DNA from: a virus
IMG/VR virus record: IMGVR_UViG_3300025671_000562
Location: 1-23,035 of that record
DNA length: 23,035 nucleotides
Reading direction: 5' to 3' (one strand)
Below are positions 16,139-21,633 of this stretch, piece by piece (positions within the stretch are counted from its first letter, which is position 1; each line of letters opens with the position of its first letter). The notes under the pieces were generated by a model. The model was not told where the DNA came from and ran no database searches. It saw nothing but the letters and a program-made list of their open reading frames with translations. Made by a program: the position numbers and the translations under genes.

Positions 16139-16629
16139 TTGATCCAACAGAAGATGATCTATCTTATTTTGCTGATTGGTACTTAAATTCTGGAGATATA
16201 AAAAGATTATACACACCATTCAAAGATCCACTATTATTTATAGAAGGAGTAAGTGGTGTTGTTCTTTATAGAAGAGATAACTTCCAAGTAGAATTATTTA
16301 TCTGTCAACCCAACACAATTATACCAGAACATACTCATCCAGATGTAGATAGTTATGAATGTTTTTTATATGGTATGAATTTTACTCATGGTGGAGAGAC
16401 AGTAATAACAGATGAACAAGCACAAGAAGAAACAGAAGGTATGCCAAGTTATGCTTACGAAACTATAAGAGTTAGACCAAATGATCCTCATGGTGGAACT
16501 GCATCTAAAAATGGAGGTTCTTTTATATCTATACAAAAATGGCTAAATGGTGTAGAGCCTACTCATGTAAGCTCTAATTGGGATGGCAATACAATGGGTG
16601 ATAATCATAAAGAGCAAACAGGATTATAG
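16135..16629 (+). CDS. Cupin-fold metalloprotein
   Basis: The 164-residue product shows a cupin metal site: PEHTHP with His 66 and His 68, Glu 75 seven residues on, and His 119 in PNDPHGG, spaced like cupin motifs 1 and 2. The three His and one Glu ligands all seem present, so metal binding is plausible. Cupins range from dioxygenases to sugar and sensor proteins, so the substrate cannot be told. The ATG overlaps the stop of a lysine-rich microprotein; no SD is present, only the A tract, so translation may be coupled. In a phage it may be a metabolic or virion-associated auxiliary gene. Confidence 0.72.
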   Translation: MIDPTEDDLSYFADWYLNSGDIKRLYTPFKDPLLFIEGVSGVVLYRRDNFQVELFICQPNTIIPEHTHPDVDSYECFLYGMNFTHGGETVITDEQAQEETEGMPSYAYETIRVRPNDPHGGTASKNGGSFISIQKWLNGVEPTHVSSNWDGNTMGDNHKEQTGL

Positions 16630-16631
16630 TT

Positions 16632-16769
16632 ATGGCTAAACAAAAATTTACACACTTTATACCTAGAGATAAACCTAAGAAGCGTGGACCGGGAATACAT
16701 AAAAAATCTATGAGTAAGCACGAGAAACGCCAAAAAAATACTAATCGTTACTTGGGTCAAGGAAGATAA
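16632..16769 (+). CDS. 45-residue basic protein common in marine phages
   Basis: Two bases after the cupin stop, an ATG opens a 45-residue frame. The product is about one third Lys, Arg and His, with PKKRGPGIHKKSMSKHEKR in the middle and an LGQGR end. This KKRGPG-x-HKKS-x-S-x-x-EKR pattern with a GQGR end recurs, in my memory, among uncharacterised small proteins of marine phages. Function is unknown; the charge suggests RNA, DNA or ribosome binding. Confidence 0.6.
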   Translation: MAKQKFTHFIPRDKPKKRGPGIHKKSMSKHEKRQKNTNRYLGQGR

Positions 16770-16825
16770 TTAAATCTAGCAATATTTAAAAAAAATGATA
16801 AATATTTTATTAGAGGTTTTTACCA

Positions 16826-17161
16826 ATGAATATAGTAGATTTGCTAAAAAAAAATATAGTTATGATTCCTGTGGTTGCGTCAGTTATTGTCGGAACTTTT
16901 ACAGGGGTTAGATATATAGTATCTTTAACAGAAACTATAAACAAAAATAAAACTGCAATTTTAATAATTAATGATACTCACCTTTATAATTTTAAAACAT
17001 ACATAGCTAGAATACAAGAAAATCAAAACCATCTATTATTAAATATAGAAAAAAACAAAGGAAACACTATTGTTGCTAATGACAAAATGGATAGACTTGA
17101 AGAAAAAATAAAACAATTAGAAATAGATTTTAAAAACTTATTAATAAAAAGAAGTAATTAA
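16826..17161 (+). CDS. Membrane-anchored coiled-coil protein
   Basis: The 111-residue product has one N-terminal membrane segment (about 11-33) followed by a long amphipathic helix (about 38-105) rich in Asn, Lys, Glu, Ile and Leu. An SD-like AGAGG lies nine bases before the ATG. The layout fits an i-spanin (inner-membrane anchor with periplasmic coil) or another membrane-bound phage accessory protein. No partner o-spanin with a lipobox was found nearby, so the spanin reading is tentative. The 56-base gap upstream holds only an AT-rich inverted repeat (16781-16787 with 16800-16806). Confidence 0.6.
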   Translation: MNIVDLLKKNIVMIPVVASVIVGTFTGVRYIVSLTETINKNKTAILIINDTHLYNFKTYIARIQENQNHLLLNIEKNKGNTIVANDKMDRLEEKIKQLEIDFKNLLIKRSN

Positions 17162-17162
17162 T

Positions 17163-17252
17163 ATGGAGTATGTTAGGATGGATTATAGATTTACAGCTAT
17201 ACTTATTATTATGTTTTGCATACTAGCTTTCTTTGGAGGACCACCTAGATGA
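17163..17252 (+). CDS. 29-residue membrane microprotein
   Basis: A short frame starts one base after the previous stop. The product has a charged N-terminus, one hydrophobic helix (about residues 11-24) and a GGPPR end. An internal ATG at 17178 gives 24 residues. SD support is weak for either. The end overlaps the next gene's ATG (ATGA), and that tight packing is the main argument that it is real. Confidence 0.45.
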   Translation: MEYVRMDYRFTAILIIMFCILAFFGGPPR

Positions 17253-17410
17253 GAGATACAAAAGTTTTAGAGTCATTTAAAAGACAAGCAGAAAAGAAAT
17301 TAAAAGAAATGAATATATTTAAGTATTTAAAAAAAGAAGTAGATCATGGTGCTAATGGTACACAAAGATATGTAGTTAAAAAAGGTATCAATAAAGGAAA
17401 AGTATTATGA
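17249..17410 (+). CDS. 53-residue basic microprotein
   Basis: The ATG overlaps the stop of the previous small gene and the stop overlaps the next ATG, and the SD-like TTTGGAGGA lies upstream. The product has a Lys/Arg/Glu-rich helix (about 8-30), then DHGANGTQRYVVKKG. There is no membrane segment. The family is unknown to me. The overlaps at both ends and the SD support expression. Confidence 0.6.
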   Translation: MRDTKVLESFKRQAEKKLKEMNIFKYLKKEVDHGANGTQRYVVKKGINKGKVL

Positions 17411-17595
17411 CAAGAAAAACTAACACAGCTTTGATTGCATTACTTGGTACAATATTAATGGGTTTAGCTACCTGGACTTTGGTCACACTTATAGAACTTC
17501 AATTAACAGTAACTATGATCCAATCTGACTTGATGTCTATAGATAAGCAATTCGGAAGAGTTTACAATTTCATAGATTCTGTTAGAGGTAAATAA
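17407..17595 (+). CDS. 62-residue single-membrane-helix protein
   Basis: The product has a basic N-terminus, one membrane helix (about 8-29) rich in Leu, Thr and Ala, and a C-terminal helix of mixed charge. The ATG overlaps the previous stop (ATGA) and an AAAGGAAAAG purine run precedes it. Topology is like that of small class holins or membrane accessory proteins. Several such proteins in the same block make a unique assignment impossible. Confidence 0.6.
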   Translation: MTRKTNTALIALLGTILMGLATWTLVTLIELQLTVTMIQSDLMSIDKQFGRVYNFIDSVRGK

Positions 17596-17876
17596 TGGCT
17601 ATTAGAAAAACTACTAAAGGTAAAAACGCAAACTATAGACCCACAAAGTCTGGAGCTGGTATGACCGCTAAAGGTGTTGCAAGATATAGAAGAGCCAATC
17701 CCGGATCAAAATTAAAGACAGCAGTAACAGGTAAAGTAAAAGCAGGATCAAAAGATGCTAAACGTAGAAAAAGTTATTGTGCTAGATCAGCTGGACAACT
17801 TAGAAACTCCTCAGCTAAAACTAGGAACGATCCTAATTCAAGAATAAGACAGGCAAGAAGGAGATGGAAATGTTAG
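17595..17876 (+). CDS. Lys/Arg-rich conserved phage protein (DUF6321-like)
   Basis: The 93-residue product begins in a TAATG overlap. It has about 30 percent Lys plus Arg. The segment GMTAKGVARYRRANPGSKL (22-40), then RRKSYCAR (57-64) and a final RRRWKC, match a family I recall as a small uncharacterised domain of marine phages and bacteria, probably DUF6321. Two Cys residues (62 and 93) are conserved in that pattern. It sits in the run of basic microproteins and may bind nucleic acid. Its end overlaps the next ATG by seven bases. Confidence 0.72.
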   Translation: MAIRKTTKGKNANYRPTKSGAGMTAKGVARYRRANPGSKLKTAVTGKVKAGSKDAKRRKSYCARSAGQLRNSSAKTRNDPNSRIRQARRRWKC

Positions 17877-17989
17877 ATAGAATATTTTATAAATTTTTTA
17901 GTTTTATAGATGATCAGTTTAAAAAAGTAGAAGATATTTTTAATATGGATTTTACTAACTTTAGTAAAAGAAAAAAGAAAAAGAAGTGA
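17870..17989 (+). CDS. 39-residue microprotein with lysine tail
   Basis: An AAGGAGA-type SD (17857-17863) within the end of the previous gene leads to ATG 17870. The product has a Phe/Ile/Asp-rich helical front and a KRKKKKK end. The stop overlaps a GTG start (GTGA). No known family; SD and overlaps at both ends support it. Confidence 0.55.
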   Translation: MLDRIFYKFFSFIDDQFKKVEDIFNMDFTNFSKRKKKKK

Positions 17990-18198
17990 AGAAAAAAGGT
18001 TGGATAAAATCTAACGTCAAATCTTTTATTTGTGGTTACTGCAAAGAATGTAACAAACAACTATTAAGTGATGATGGAGGATGGATTATCACAGCTAAGA
18101 GACAATATTTTTGTCATGATGGTAAAGAAGGTTCTTGCTTTGATAACTATTGTGAGATAAAAATAAAACAACAAGAGGAGAATAATTATGTATGGTAA
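17986..18198 (+). CDS. Small zinc-ribbon-like protein (GTG start)
   Basis: The 70-residue product starts at GTG 17986 in a GTGA overlap; no ATG is available before the Cys motif. Cys 16, 19 and 22 and then Cys 43, His 44, Cys 51 and Cys 56 form two clusters typical of small zinc-binding proteins, with an aromatic, Gly-rich strand between them (GGWIITAKRQYFC). Such proteins may bind nucleic acid or a host protein. The GAGGAGAA near its 3' end probably serves as SD for the next gene. Confidence 0.65.
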   Translation: MKKKGWIKSNVKSFICGYCKECNKQLLSDDGGWIITAKRQYFCHDGKEGSCFDNYCEIKIKQQEENNYVW

Positions 18199-18295
18199 GT
18201 CAAAAGGTAAAAGCAAACTAACAGCTAAGCAGAAAACTCTGCCTTCAGCTTTGAAGAAAAAAATAATGAAGTCTAAATCTAAAAAGAGAAAGTAA
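18188..18295 (+). CDS. 35-residue lysine-rich microprotein
   Basis: ATG 18188 lies inside the 3' end of the zinc-ribbon gene, 6-10 bases after a strong SD (GAGGAG, 18175-18180). The product has 16 Lys or Arg in 35 residues, with a LTAKQKTLPSALKKKI core. The stop shares a base with the next ATG (TAATG). Conserved-looking LPSALKKKI suggests a true small gene; function unknown. Confidence 0.6.
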   Translation: MYGKSKGKSKLTAKQKTLPSALKKKIMKSKSKKRK

Positions 18296-18456
18296 TGAAA
18301 AAAGGTTATCACAAAACTAAATCTGGTAAGATGGCTAAGAAGGGTCTTTACTATAACATCAATAAAAAAAAACGAGCTGGTACTTCAAACTCTAAAAAGA
18401 AGTCTACTATATCTGCGAAGGCTTATAAGAATATGAAGTCTGGATTTAAGAAGTAG
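18295..18456 (+). CDS. 53-residue basic protein, conserved in marine phages
   Basis: The frame starts in a TAATG overlap. The product carries KKGLYYNINKKKRAGTSNS followed by STISAKAYKNMKSGFKK. The GLY-x-NI-x-x-K+-AGTS pattern and the KAY-x-x-M-x-x-GF end recur in many small phage proteins from aquatic metagenomes, as I remember them. It is the last gene of the rightward late block. Its 3' end overlaps the leftward DnaA-like gene by 11 bases, tail to tail. Confidence 0.65.
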   Translation: MKKGYHKTKSGKMAKKGLYYNINKKKRAGTSNSKKKSTISAKAYKNMKSGFKK

Positions 18457-18979
18457 TTATTGGCAACAACTCTGTTTTTAAATTTTCATACTCTTTCCAG
18501 ATAGAATATTCGCTACCCCAATATCTAGATTTGTTTTGTTTATTGTTTAGTGAATGTAAAACTGTAGTGTGATCTTGACCAAACACTCTACCAATAGATG
18601 ATATGCTTATATTATATTCTTCATGTAAAAGATTATAAAGTATACTTCTAGTTCTAACTATATCTCTAGTTCTACCTTTACCAAACACATCACGTTTACT
18701 TACAAGATATTTTGCACAAACTTTATCTACTATTGTATTAACAGTTTTTAAATTTGCGTTTTTGTAAACAACTCCAATTATTTTCTTATTACTATCATCA
18801 ATTGGTTGGTGTCGTAAAAGTTTTGCAGCATATAAAAATCCTTCTGAGAACCCTACCTCATATAATCTTTCTTCTTGGTCCGTTAAAAGGTAAAATGCTT
18901 TCTTAACTTTGTATACAAATGTGTTTTGGTCTAGGTGTTTTATATGTTTATTATAGTGTATGCTTGTATTTATGGTCAT
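18446..18979 (-). CDS. DnaA domain IV-only DNA-binding protein
   Basis: The 177-residue product has, at about 80-150, the full layout of the DnaA C-terminal DNA-binding domain: a VCAKYLVSKRDVFG helix, a basic loop (GKGRTRDIVRTRS), a helix, then SSIGRVFGQDHTTVLHS (128-144), whose DHTTV core contacts the DnaA box in bacterial DnaA. There is no ATPase (Walker) domain; residues 1-79 are unlike DnaA and mostly helical. It could mark a phage origin, recruit host factors, or compete with host DnaA. An AGGGGA SD precedes the ATG, and TATAAA occurs in the 48-base gap upstream. Domain call is firm; role is inference. Confidence 0.85.
   Translation of the reverse strand: MTINTSIHYNKHIKHLDQNTFVYKVKKAFYLLTDQEERLYEVGFSEGFLYAAKLLRHQPIDDSNKKIIGVVYKNANLKTVNTIVDKVCAKYLVSKRDVFGKGRTRDIVRTRSILYNLLHEEYNISISSIGRVFGQDHTTVLHSLNNKQNKSRYWGSEYSIWKEYENLKTELLPITTS
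18455..18483 (+). terminator. Weak terminator-like element at the convergent junction
   Basis: AGTT (18455-18458) and AACT (18468-18471) flank TTGGCAA, with one mismatch, and a T-rich stretch (TTTTT, then TTTT) follows from 18474. The stem is short and AT-rich, so termination would be weak. It is the only terminator-like structure I found where the late and early operons converge. Confidence 0.2.
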
Positions 18980-19027
18980 AGATCCCCTACAGTTTATATT
19001 CGTTTTTTTTCAACCCTAAGTTAATAA

Positions 19028-19192
19028 CTATTCTGCTGTCATTAACTGTTCTTGCGTCTTTTCTATTTTCCAAAACAATCTATAAGAATCTTTTTGATAC
19101 TTATTTGCTTTGTGCTTTGCTTCCAGATACTTCTTGTGTTTCTTCTCTTGAAGATCTTTTAGCTTCTGCAGACGCATTTTGATGTTTTCCAT
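19028..19192 (-). CDS. 54-residue basic coiled-coil protein, overlapping neighbour's 3' end
   Basis: On the minus strand ATG 19192 is preceded by AAAGGAGC, a strong SD. The frame runs 54 residues to TAG at 19030-19028. Its first 31 codons overlap, in another frame, the end of the upstream gene. The product is a continuous Lys/Glu/Gln-rich helix (LQKLKDLQEKKHKKYLEAKH). The SD and the fact that it fills the gap before the DnaA-like gene support a real gene. Function unknown. Confidence 0.65.
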   Translation of the reverse strand: MENIKMRLQKLKDLQEKKHKKYLEAKHKANKYQKDSYRLFWKIEKTQEQLMTAE

Positions 19193-19355
19193 CTTGCTCC
19201 TTTATCACTTTTGTAAAATCAATTTTTAAGTTACTGATTTTAATTTCTACAAATTCACCCTCGGTGCTAGGGTTTGCAGCTTTCTTCACGTCATCAAAGC
19301 GTTCTTCTAGTGTAAAACTAGCTTCACCATGCTTTAATCTTATAAATTTTGTCAT
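19101..19355 (-). CDS. Small protein of unknown function
   Basis: The 84-residue product follows the DUF3310 stop by two bases. The first half looks beta-rich (FIRLKHGEASFTLEERF, then FVEIKISNLKIDF); the second half is a disordered Ser/Glu/Lys/Gln tail. No clear SD is seen, so it may be coupled to the gene before it. The last 92 bases are shared with a well-supported gene in another frame, which probably constrains the tail to low complexity. Family not recognised. Confidence 0.55.
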   Translation of the reverse strand: MTKFIRLKHGEASFTLEERFDDVKKAANPSTEGEFVEIKISNLKIDFTKVIKEQDGKHQNASAEAKRSSREETQEVSGSKAQSK

Positions 19356-19357
19356 AC

Positions 19358-19567
19358 TTATTTACTTTTTTCAACTTCTTTTTTAATCAAAAAATCTATA
19401 TACTGTCTAGCTTTTTTTAAATCTTCGATACCATTTTTTCTTTTATATCTAGAAATATACTTAATTACATTACCTTCACAAAAATCAAATTCATTTTTAA
19501 TTATAAAATCTATTGGTTCAATCTTGTTTGCTATGTAGTGTGCTGGTTCTTTTATGTTGTCTGTCAT
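19358..19567 (-). CDS. DUF3310 protein
   Basis: I place the start at the ATG of MTDNIKEP (19567), which has AAAGGA six bases upstream, rather than at an in-frame start seven codons earlier. The 69-residue product reads PAHY, IEPIDFI, GNVIKYISRYKRKNG and EDLKKARQYIDFLI, the complete DUF3310 pattern found in many phages near nucleotide and DNA metabolism genes. The family is sometimes labelled nucleotide kinase, without strong proof. It lies in the leftward recombination operon downstream of a long hairpin. Confidence 0.88.
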   Translation of the reverse strand: MTDNIKEPAHYIANKIEPIDFIIKNEFDFCEGNVIKYISRYKRKNGIEDLKKARQYIDFLIKKEVEKSK

Positions 19568-19584
19568 GTTAAATCCTTTTTTAA

Positions 19585-19630
19585 GCAAGGTGGGGAAAAC
19601 GATTAGAAAGGGAAAAAAACCCCACCCTGC
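19585..19630 (-). other. Long stem-loop between the 100-aa gene and DUF3310 gene
   Basis: GGTGGGG (19589-19595) pairs with CCCCACC (19620-19626), and GCA (19585-19587) with TGC (19628-19630) across one mismatch, giving 10 base pairs and a 24-base loop that is pyrimidine-rich on the transcribed (minus) strand. No U tract follows the stem in the sense direction. It may be an RNA processing site, partial terminator or stabiliser between two operon genes. It ends 18 bases before the DUF3310 ATG. Confidence 0.5.
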
Positions 19631-19650
19631 CTTATACCTTTTGAGCTAAA

Positions 19651-19953
19651 TTAAAAGGTATATTCGTTATTAACACCTTCACTTGGTTTTGCAAAGGCAT
19701 TTTTATTTGCTCCTGCTCCACTTGGTGTTAAAATAATTGTCAGCTCTCCCTCTTTGGGATTTCCATCTTGATCTTTAGATATAAAAGCTGCTTGATTATA
19801 CCACTTACCATCAATGTTGACTCCAATAGTCCAGTTCTTATCTGGATGTTTCATATTTTTTGGACCAACATAAACTGGAAGTTTATCTGCCGGTGACTTC
19901 CAATCTTTATTTTTGGCTAGGTTGATATATATTTTATCGGATTGATTATCCAT
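19651..19953 (-). CDS. Small protein in recombination operon (possible DNA-binding)
   Basis: The 100-residue product has a strong SD (AAGGAG). It is rich in Lys, Asn and aromatic residues, with strand-like segments (KIYINLA, WTIGVNI, KWYNQAAFI, ELTIILTPS) and a flexible tail ending in EYTF. It lies just downstream of the ERF annealing gene, where phages often carry a single-strand binding protein, and a flexible tail ending in an aromatic residue is common in those. No family signature is visible, so this is a suggestion from context only. Confidence 0.6.
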   Translation of the reverse strand: MDNQSDKIYINLAKNKDWKSPADKLPVYVGPKNMKHPDKNWTIGVNIDGKWYNQAAFISKDQDGNPKEGELTIILTPSGAGANKNAFAKPSEGVNNEYTF

Positions 19954-19977
19954 GTTTACTCCTTAGTTATATCAATC

Positions 19978-20649
19978 TTATGATTGATTATTGTTTAGTG
20001 TTGCTTCATGCTTACTACTTACATCTCTGATCTGTTCGTAGGCTTTGAAGTTATTTTTCTTTAGATGATTAACAACTGATCTTACTTGATTCTTAACTGT
20101 AGTAAATTGCTTTTCAGTTTTACTTTGTAAGATTAGGTTAATGATCTCTTCTACATCCACTTCATCATCCATGTATGTAGGTTCTACAGATGGCTCTGAA
20201 GAATTTTGTTCAAATGGTTTGGCGTTATAACCATCTTCTAAATCCATTCCTGTCTTTAGATTAAGTGCATTTAAGAACGCATACTTTTTACTATACGACA
20301 TGGCTTGACCCGTTCCGTATTTATCAAGACCACCCATTGCAGTACAACCATCAATCACAACAAAACTTGCTGGATCATCAATGTCAGTTATTCTCATGGT
20401 GCAAGTTACAATTACAAATTTATCTGTAACATCTGTTATGTAATTACAAGTTGGATATAAACCATTTTTTAATAAAGCATCCATTGCAACTCTTTGCACA
20501 TCATCATGAAGTAAAGGATTAAAAGGCATACCTTTAACCTTACTTGCTTTCTTTACACTACTTGCATGATTACAAGCACTATGTAATTTCTTGTGTATGT
20601 TTGTCATATTTTTATTTCCCATTCTATATACGTTGTTTTCACTACTCAT
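19978..20649 (-). CDS. ERF-family single-strand annealing protein
   Basis: The 223-residue product carries the ERF signature at about 111-130, YGTGQAMSYSKKYAFLNAL, preceded by a beta-rich stretch with VTCTMRITDID. ERF proteins bind single-stranded DNA and promote annealing in phage recombination (as in P22). The C-terminal 60 residues are a separate helical, Asn/Lys-rich region after an acidic linker. The start at 20649 has GGGGAG six bases upstream and overlaps the exonuclease stop by eight bases. Pairing with a nuclease gene makes a two-component recombination system. Confidence 0.92.
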   Translation of the reverse strand: MSSENNVYRMGNKNMTNIHKKLHSACNHASSVKKASKVKGMPFNPLLHDDVQRVAMDALLKNGLYPTCNYITDVTDKFVIVTCTMRITDIDDPASFVVIDGCTAMGGLDKYGTGQAMSYSKKYAFLNALNLKTGMDLEDGYNAKPFEQNSSEPSVEPTYMDDEVDVEEIINLILQSKTEKQFTTVKNQVRSVVNHLKKNNFKAYEQIRDVSSKHEATLNNNQS

Positions 20650-21559
20650 ATTTTACTCCCCATAGTTTAGTTATTAATTGTTTTTGTTCATCTGCTAAAT
20701 CTTTATAGTAAAAGAAATGATTAAGGTCTGGTGGCTCCATCATTAAAGCTAACTTCTCTATACTACCTTCACAAAACATAATCATCTTCTCCCACAACAT
20801 AATCTTATCGATCATTTTATTATAAAGATGTTGCAAGTGATCTGCCTTCATTAACTCATGACTTTGATCAAAGATAATATAATCTTTATCATTAACATAT
20901 ACCAAGTGAGGTATCTTCTTTGTTGTCATGTAGTAGAACGAAGTCTGAGTTAAATTCTCAATCGTAGGCTCTGAAGGTAAATCTTGAGTGATCATGTTCC
21001 ACTCCTCTTTACCTTTAACCTTTCTTAAATTAGGTGGCTTAGTTTTTAATTCTATAAATTTTGTTTTAGTTTCATAATCTATTCTGCCAATCACCGGCTT
21101 GATCATATCAAACTCTTTTAGCTCTACATATCTTTCGCAAACTAATTTATCTTTACCTATAATTTCTTGCACAACTTTTTTTGTAATTGGAATACAATCT
21201 TCCGCAAATCTAACCATAGCTTCTCTGCCAAACTTATCCTTTGCGTCAACCGGTGGATTTTTATTGATTGCTTCTTGCTCAGCTTTAAAACAAACATTAT
21301 AATTTTTATCCCACTCTGTTTCTTTAATTGTTTTTGATTTATAAATTACATCTGCAATCATTCTCTGGACCACATTGTTTACTAGGTTGCCAAAGTTTGC
21401 TTTGTATCTAAATGGAAACTTCCTTCTAACTTCTTGAGGAAAAGTATAACCTAATAAATTTTTTGCAAAGGGTGTTGATGTAGATGAATAAGACCAATGA
21501 TCTAATCCTTCACCACCATTAAATATTGAGAACGCTTTTTCTATTTTTTGTTTTTCCAT
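20642..21559 (-). CDS. PD-(D/E)XK exonuclease (Cas4/RecB-like)
   Basis: The 305-residue product shows the PD-(D/E)XK core: Asp 161 in GRIDY, then Glu 170 and Lys 172 in FIELKTK, and a downstream LTQTSFYY (203-210) like the Q-x-x-x-Y motif of RecB-family nucleases. These enzymes resect DNA ends, producing single strands for an annealing protein, which is the next gene. It is the first gene of the leftward operon, with AAAGG upstream of the ATG, and starts just beyond the divergent control region. The YSSTSTPF near residue 24 resembles the N-terminal region of phage RecB-like nucleases. Confidence 0.85.
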   Translation of the reverse strand: MEKQKIEKAFSIFNGGEGLDHWSYSSTSTPFAKNLLGYTFPQEVRRKFPFRYKANFGNLVNNVVQRMIADVIYKSKTIKETEWDKNYNVCFKAEQEAINKNPPVDAKDKFGREAMVRFAEDCIPITKKVVQEIIGKDKLVCERYVELKEFDMIKPVIGRIDYETKTKFIELKTKPPNLRKVKGKEEWNMITQDLPSEPTIENLTQTSFYYMTTKKIPHLVYVNDKDYIIFDQSHELMKADHLQHLYNKMIDKIMLWEKMIMFCEGSIEKLALMMEPPDLNHFFYYKDLADEQKQLITKLWGVKYE

Positions 21560-21583
21560 TTATACCTTTCCGTTTTTATACTG

Positions 21584-21612
21584 TAATTACACCCGTTATT
21601 GTCTATTGTCAA
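21584..21612 (-). promoter_or_regulatory. Candidate leftward promoter for the exonuclease operon
   Basis: On the minus strand a consensus TTGACA lies at 21612-21607 inside the palindrome, with a weak TAATTA 17 bases on (21589-21584). A better TATAAA (21580-21575) is too far from TTGACA but 19 bases from TAGACA (21605-21600). The perfect -35 and the position support a promoter; the exact -10 is unclear. Confidence 0.3.
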
Positions 21613-21615
21613 TAG
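21597..21615. promoter_or_regulatory. Candidate operator: palindrome plus tandem repeat
   Basis: CTATTG-T-CAATAG (21603-21615) is a perfect 13-bp palindrome. TATTGTC occurs twice in tandem (21597-21603, 21604-21610), the second copy inside the palindrome. It lies between the leftward exonuclease operon and the rightward small-gene operon and overlaps the promoter-like hexamers of both strands, as expected for an operator of a dimeric repressor or activator. Confidence 0.5.
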
Positions 21616-21633
21616 CTATAAAAGATATATAAA
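21606..21633 (+). promoter_or_regulatory. Candidate rightward promoter
   Basis: TTGTCA (21606-21611) and TATAAA (21628-21633) are 16 bases apart, a fair sigma-70 match. Transcription would begin near 21640, only a few bases before ATG 21644, so the message would be nearly leaderless, which agrees with the absent SD. A second TATAAA at 21617-21622 lacks a good upstream hexamer at proper spacing. Confidence 0.4.

Noticed and set aside
16207-16215. DnaA-box match TTATACACA (another at 13890-13898), suggesting targets for the DnaA-like protein
   Set aside because: Both lie inside coding sequence (cupin and fibre genes) and are not clustered. About two such matches are expected by chance in an AT-rich window of this size.
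16781-16806. Inverted repeat AATATTT...AAATATT upstream of the 16826 gene as a terminator
   Set aside because: The stem contains only A-T pairs and lacks a U tract, so it would be too weak.
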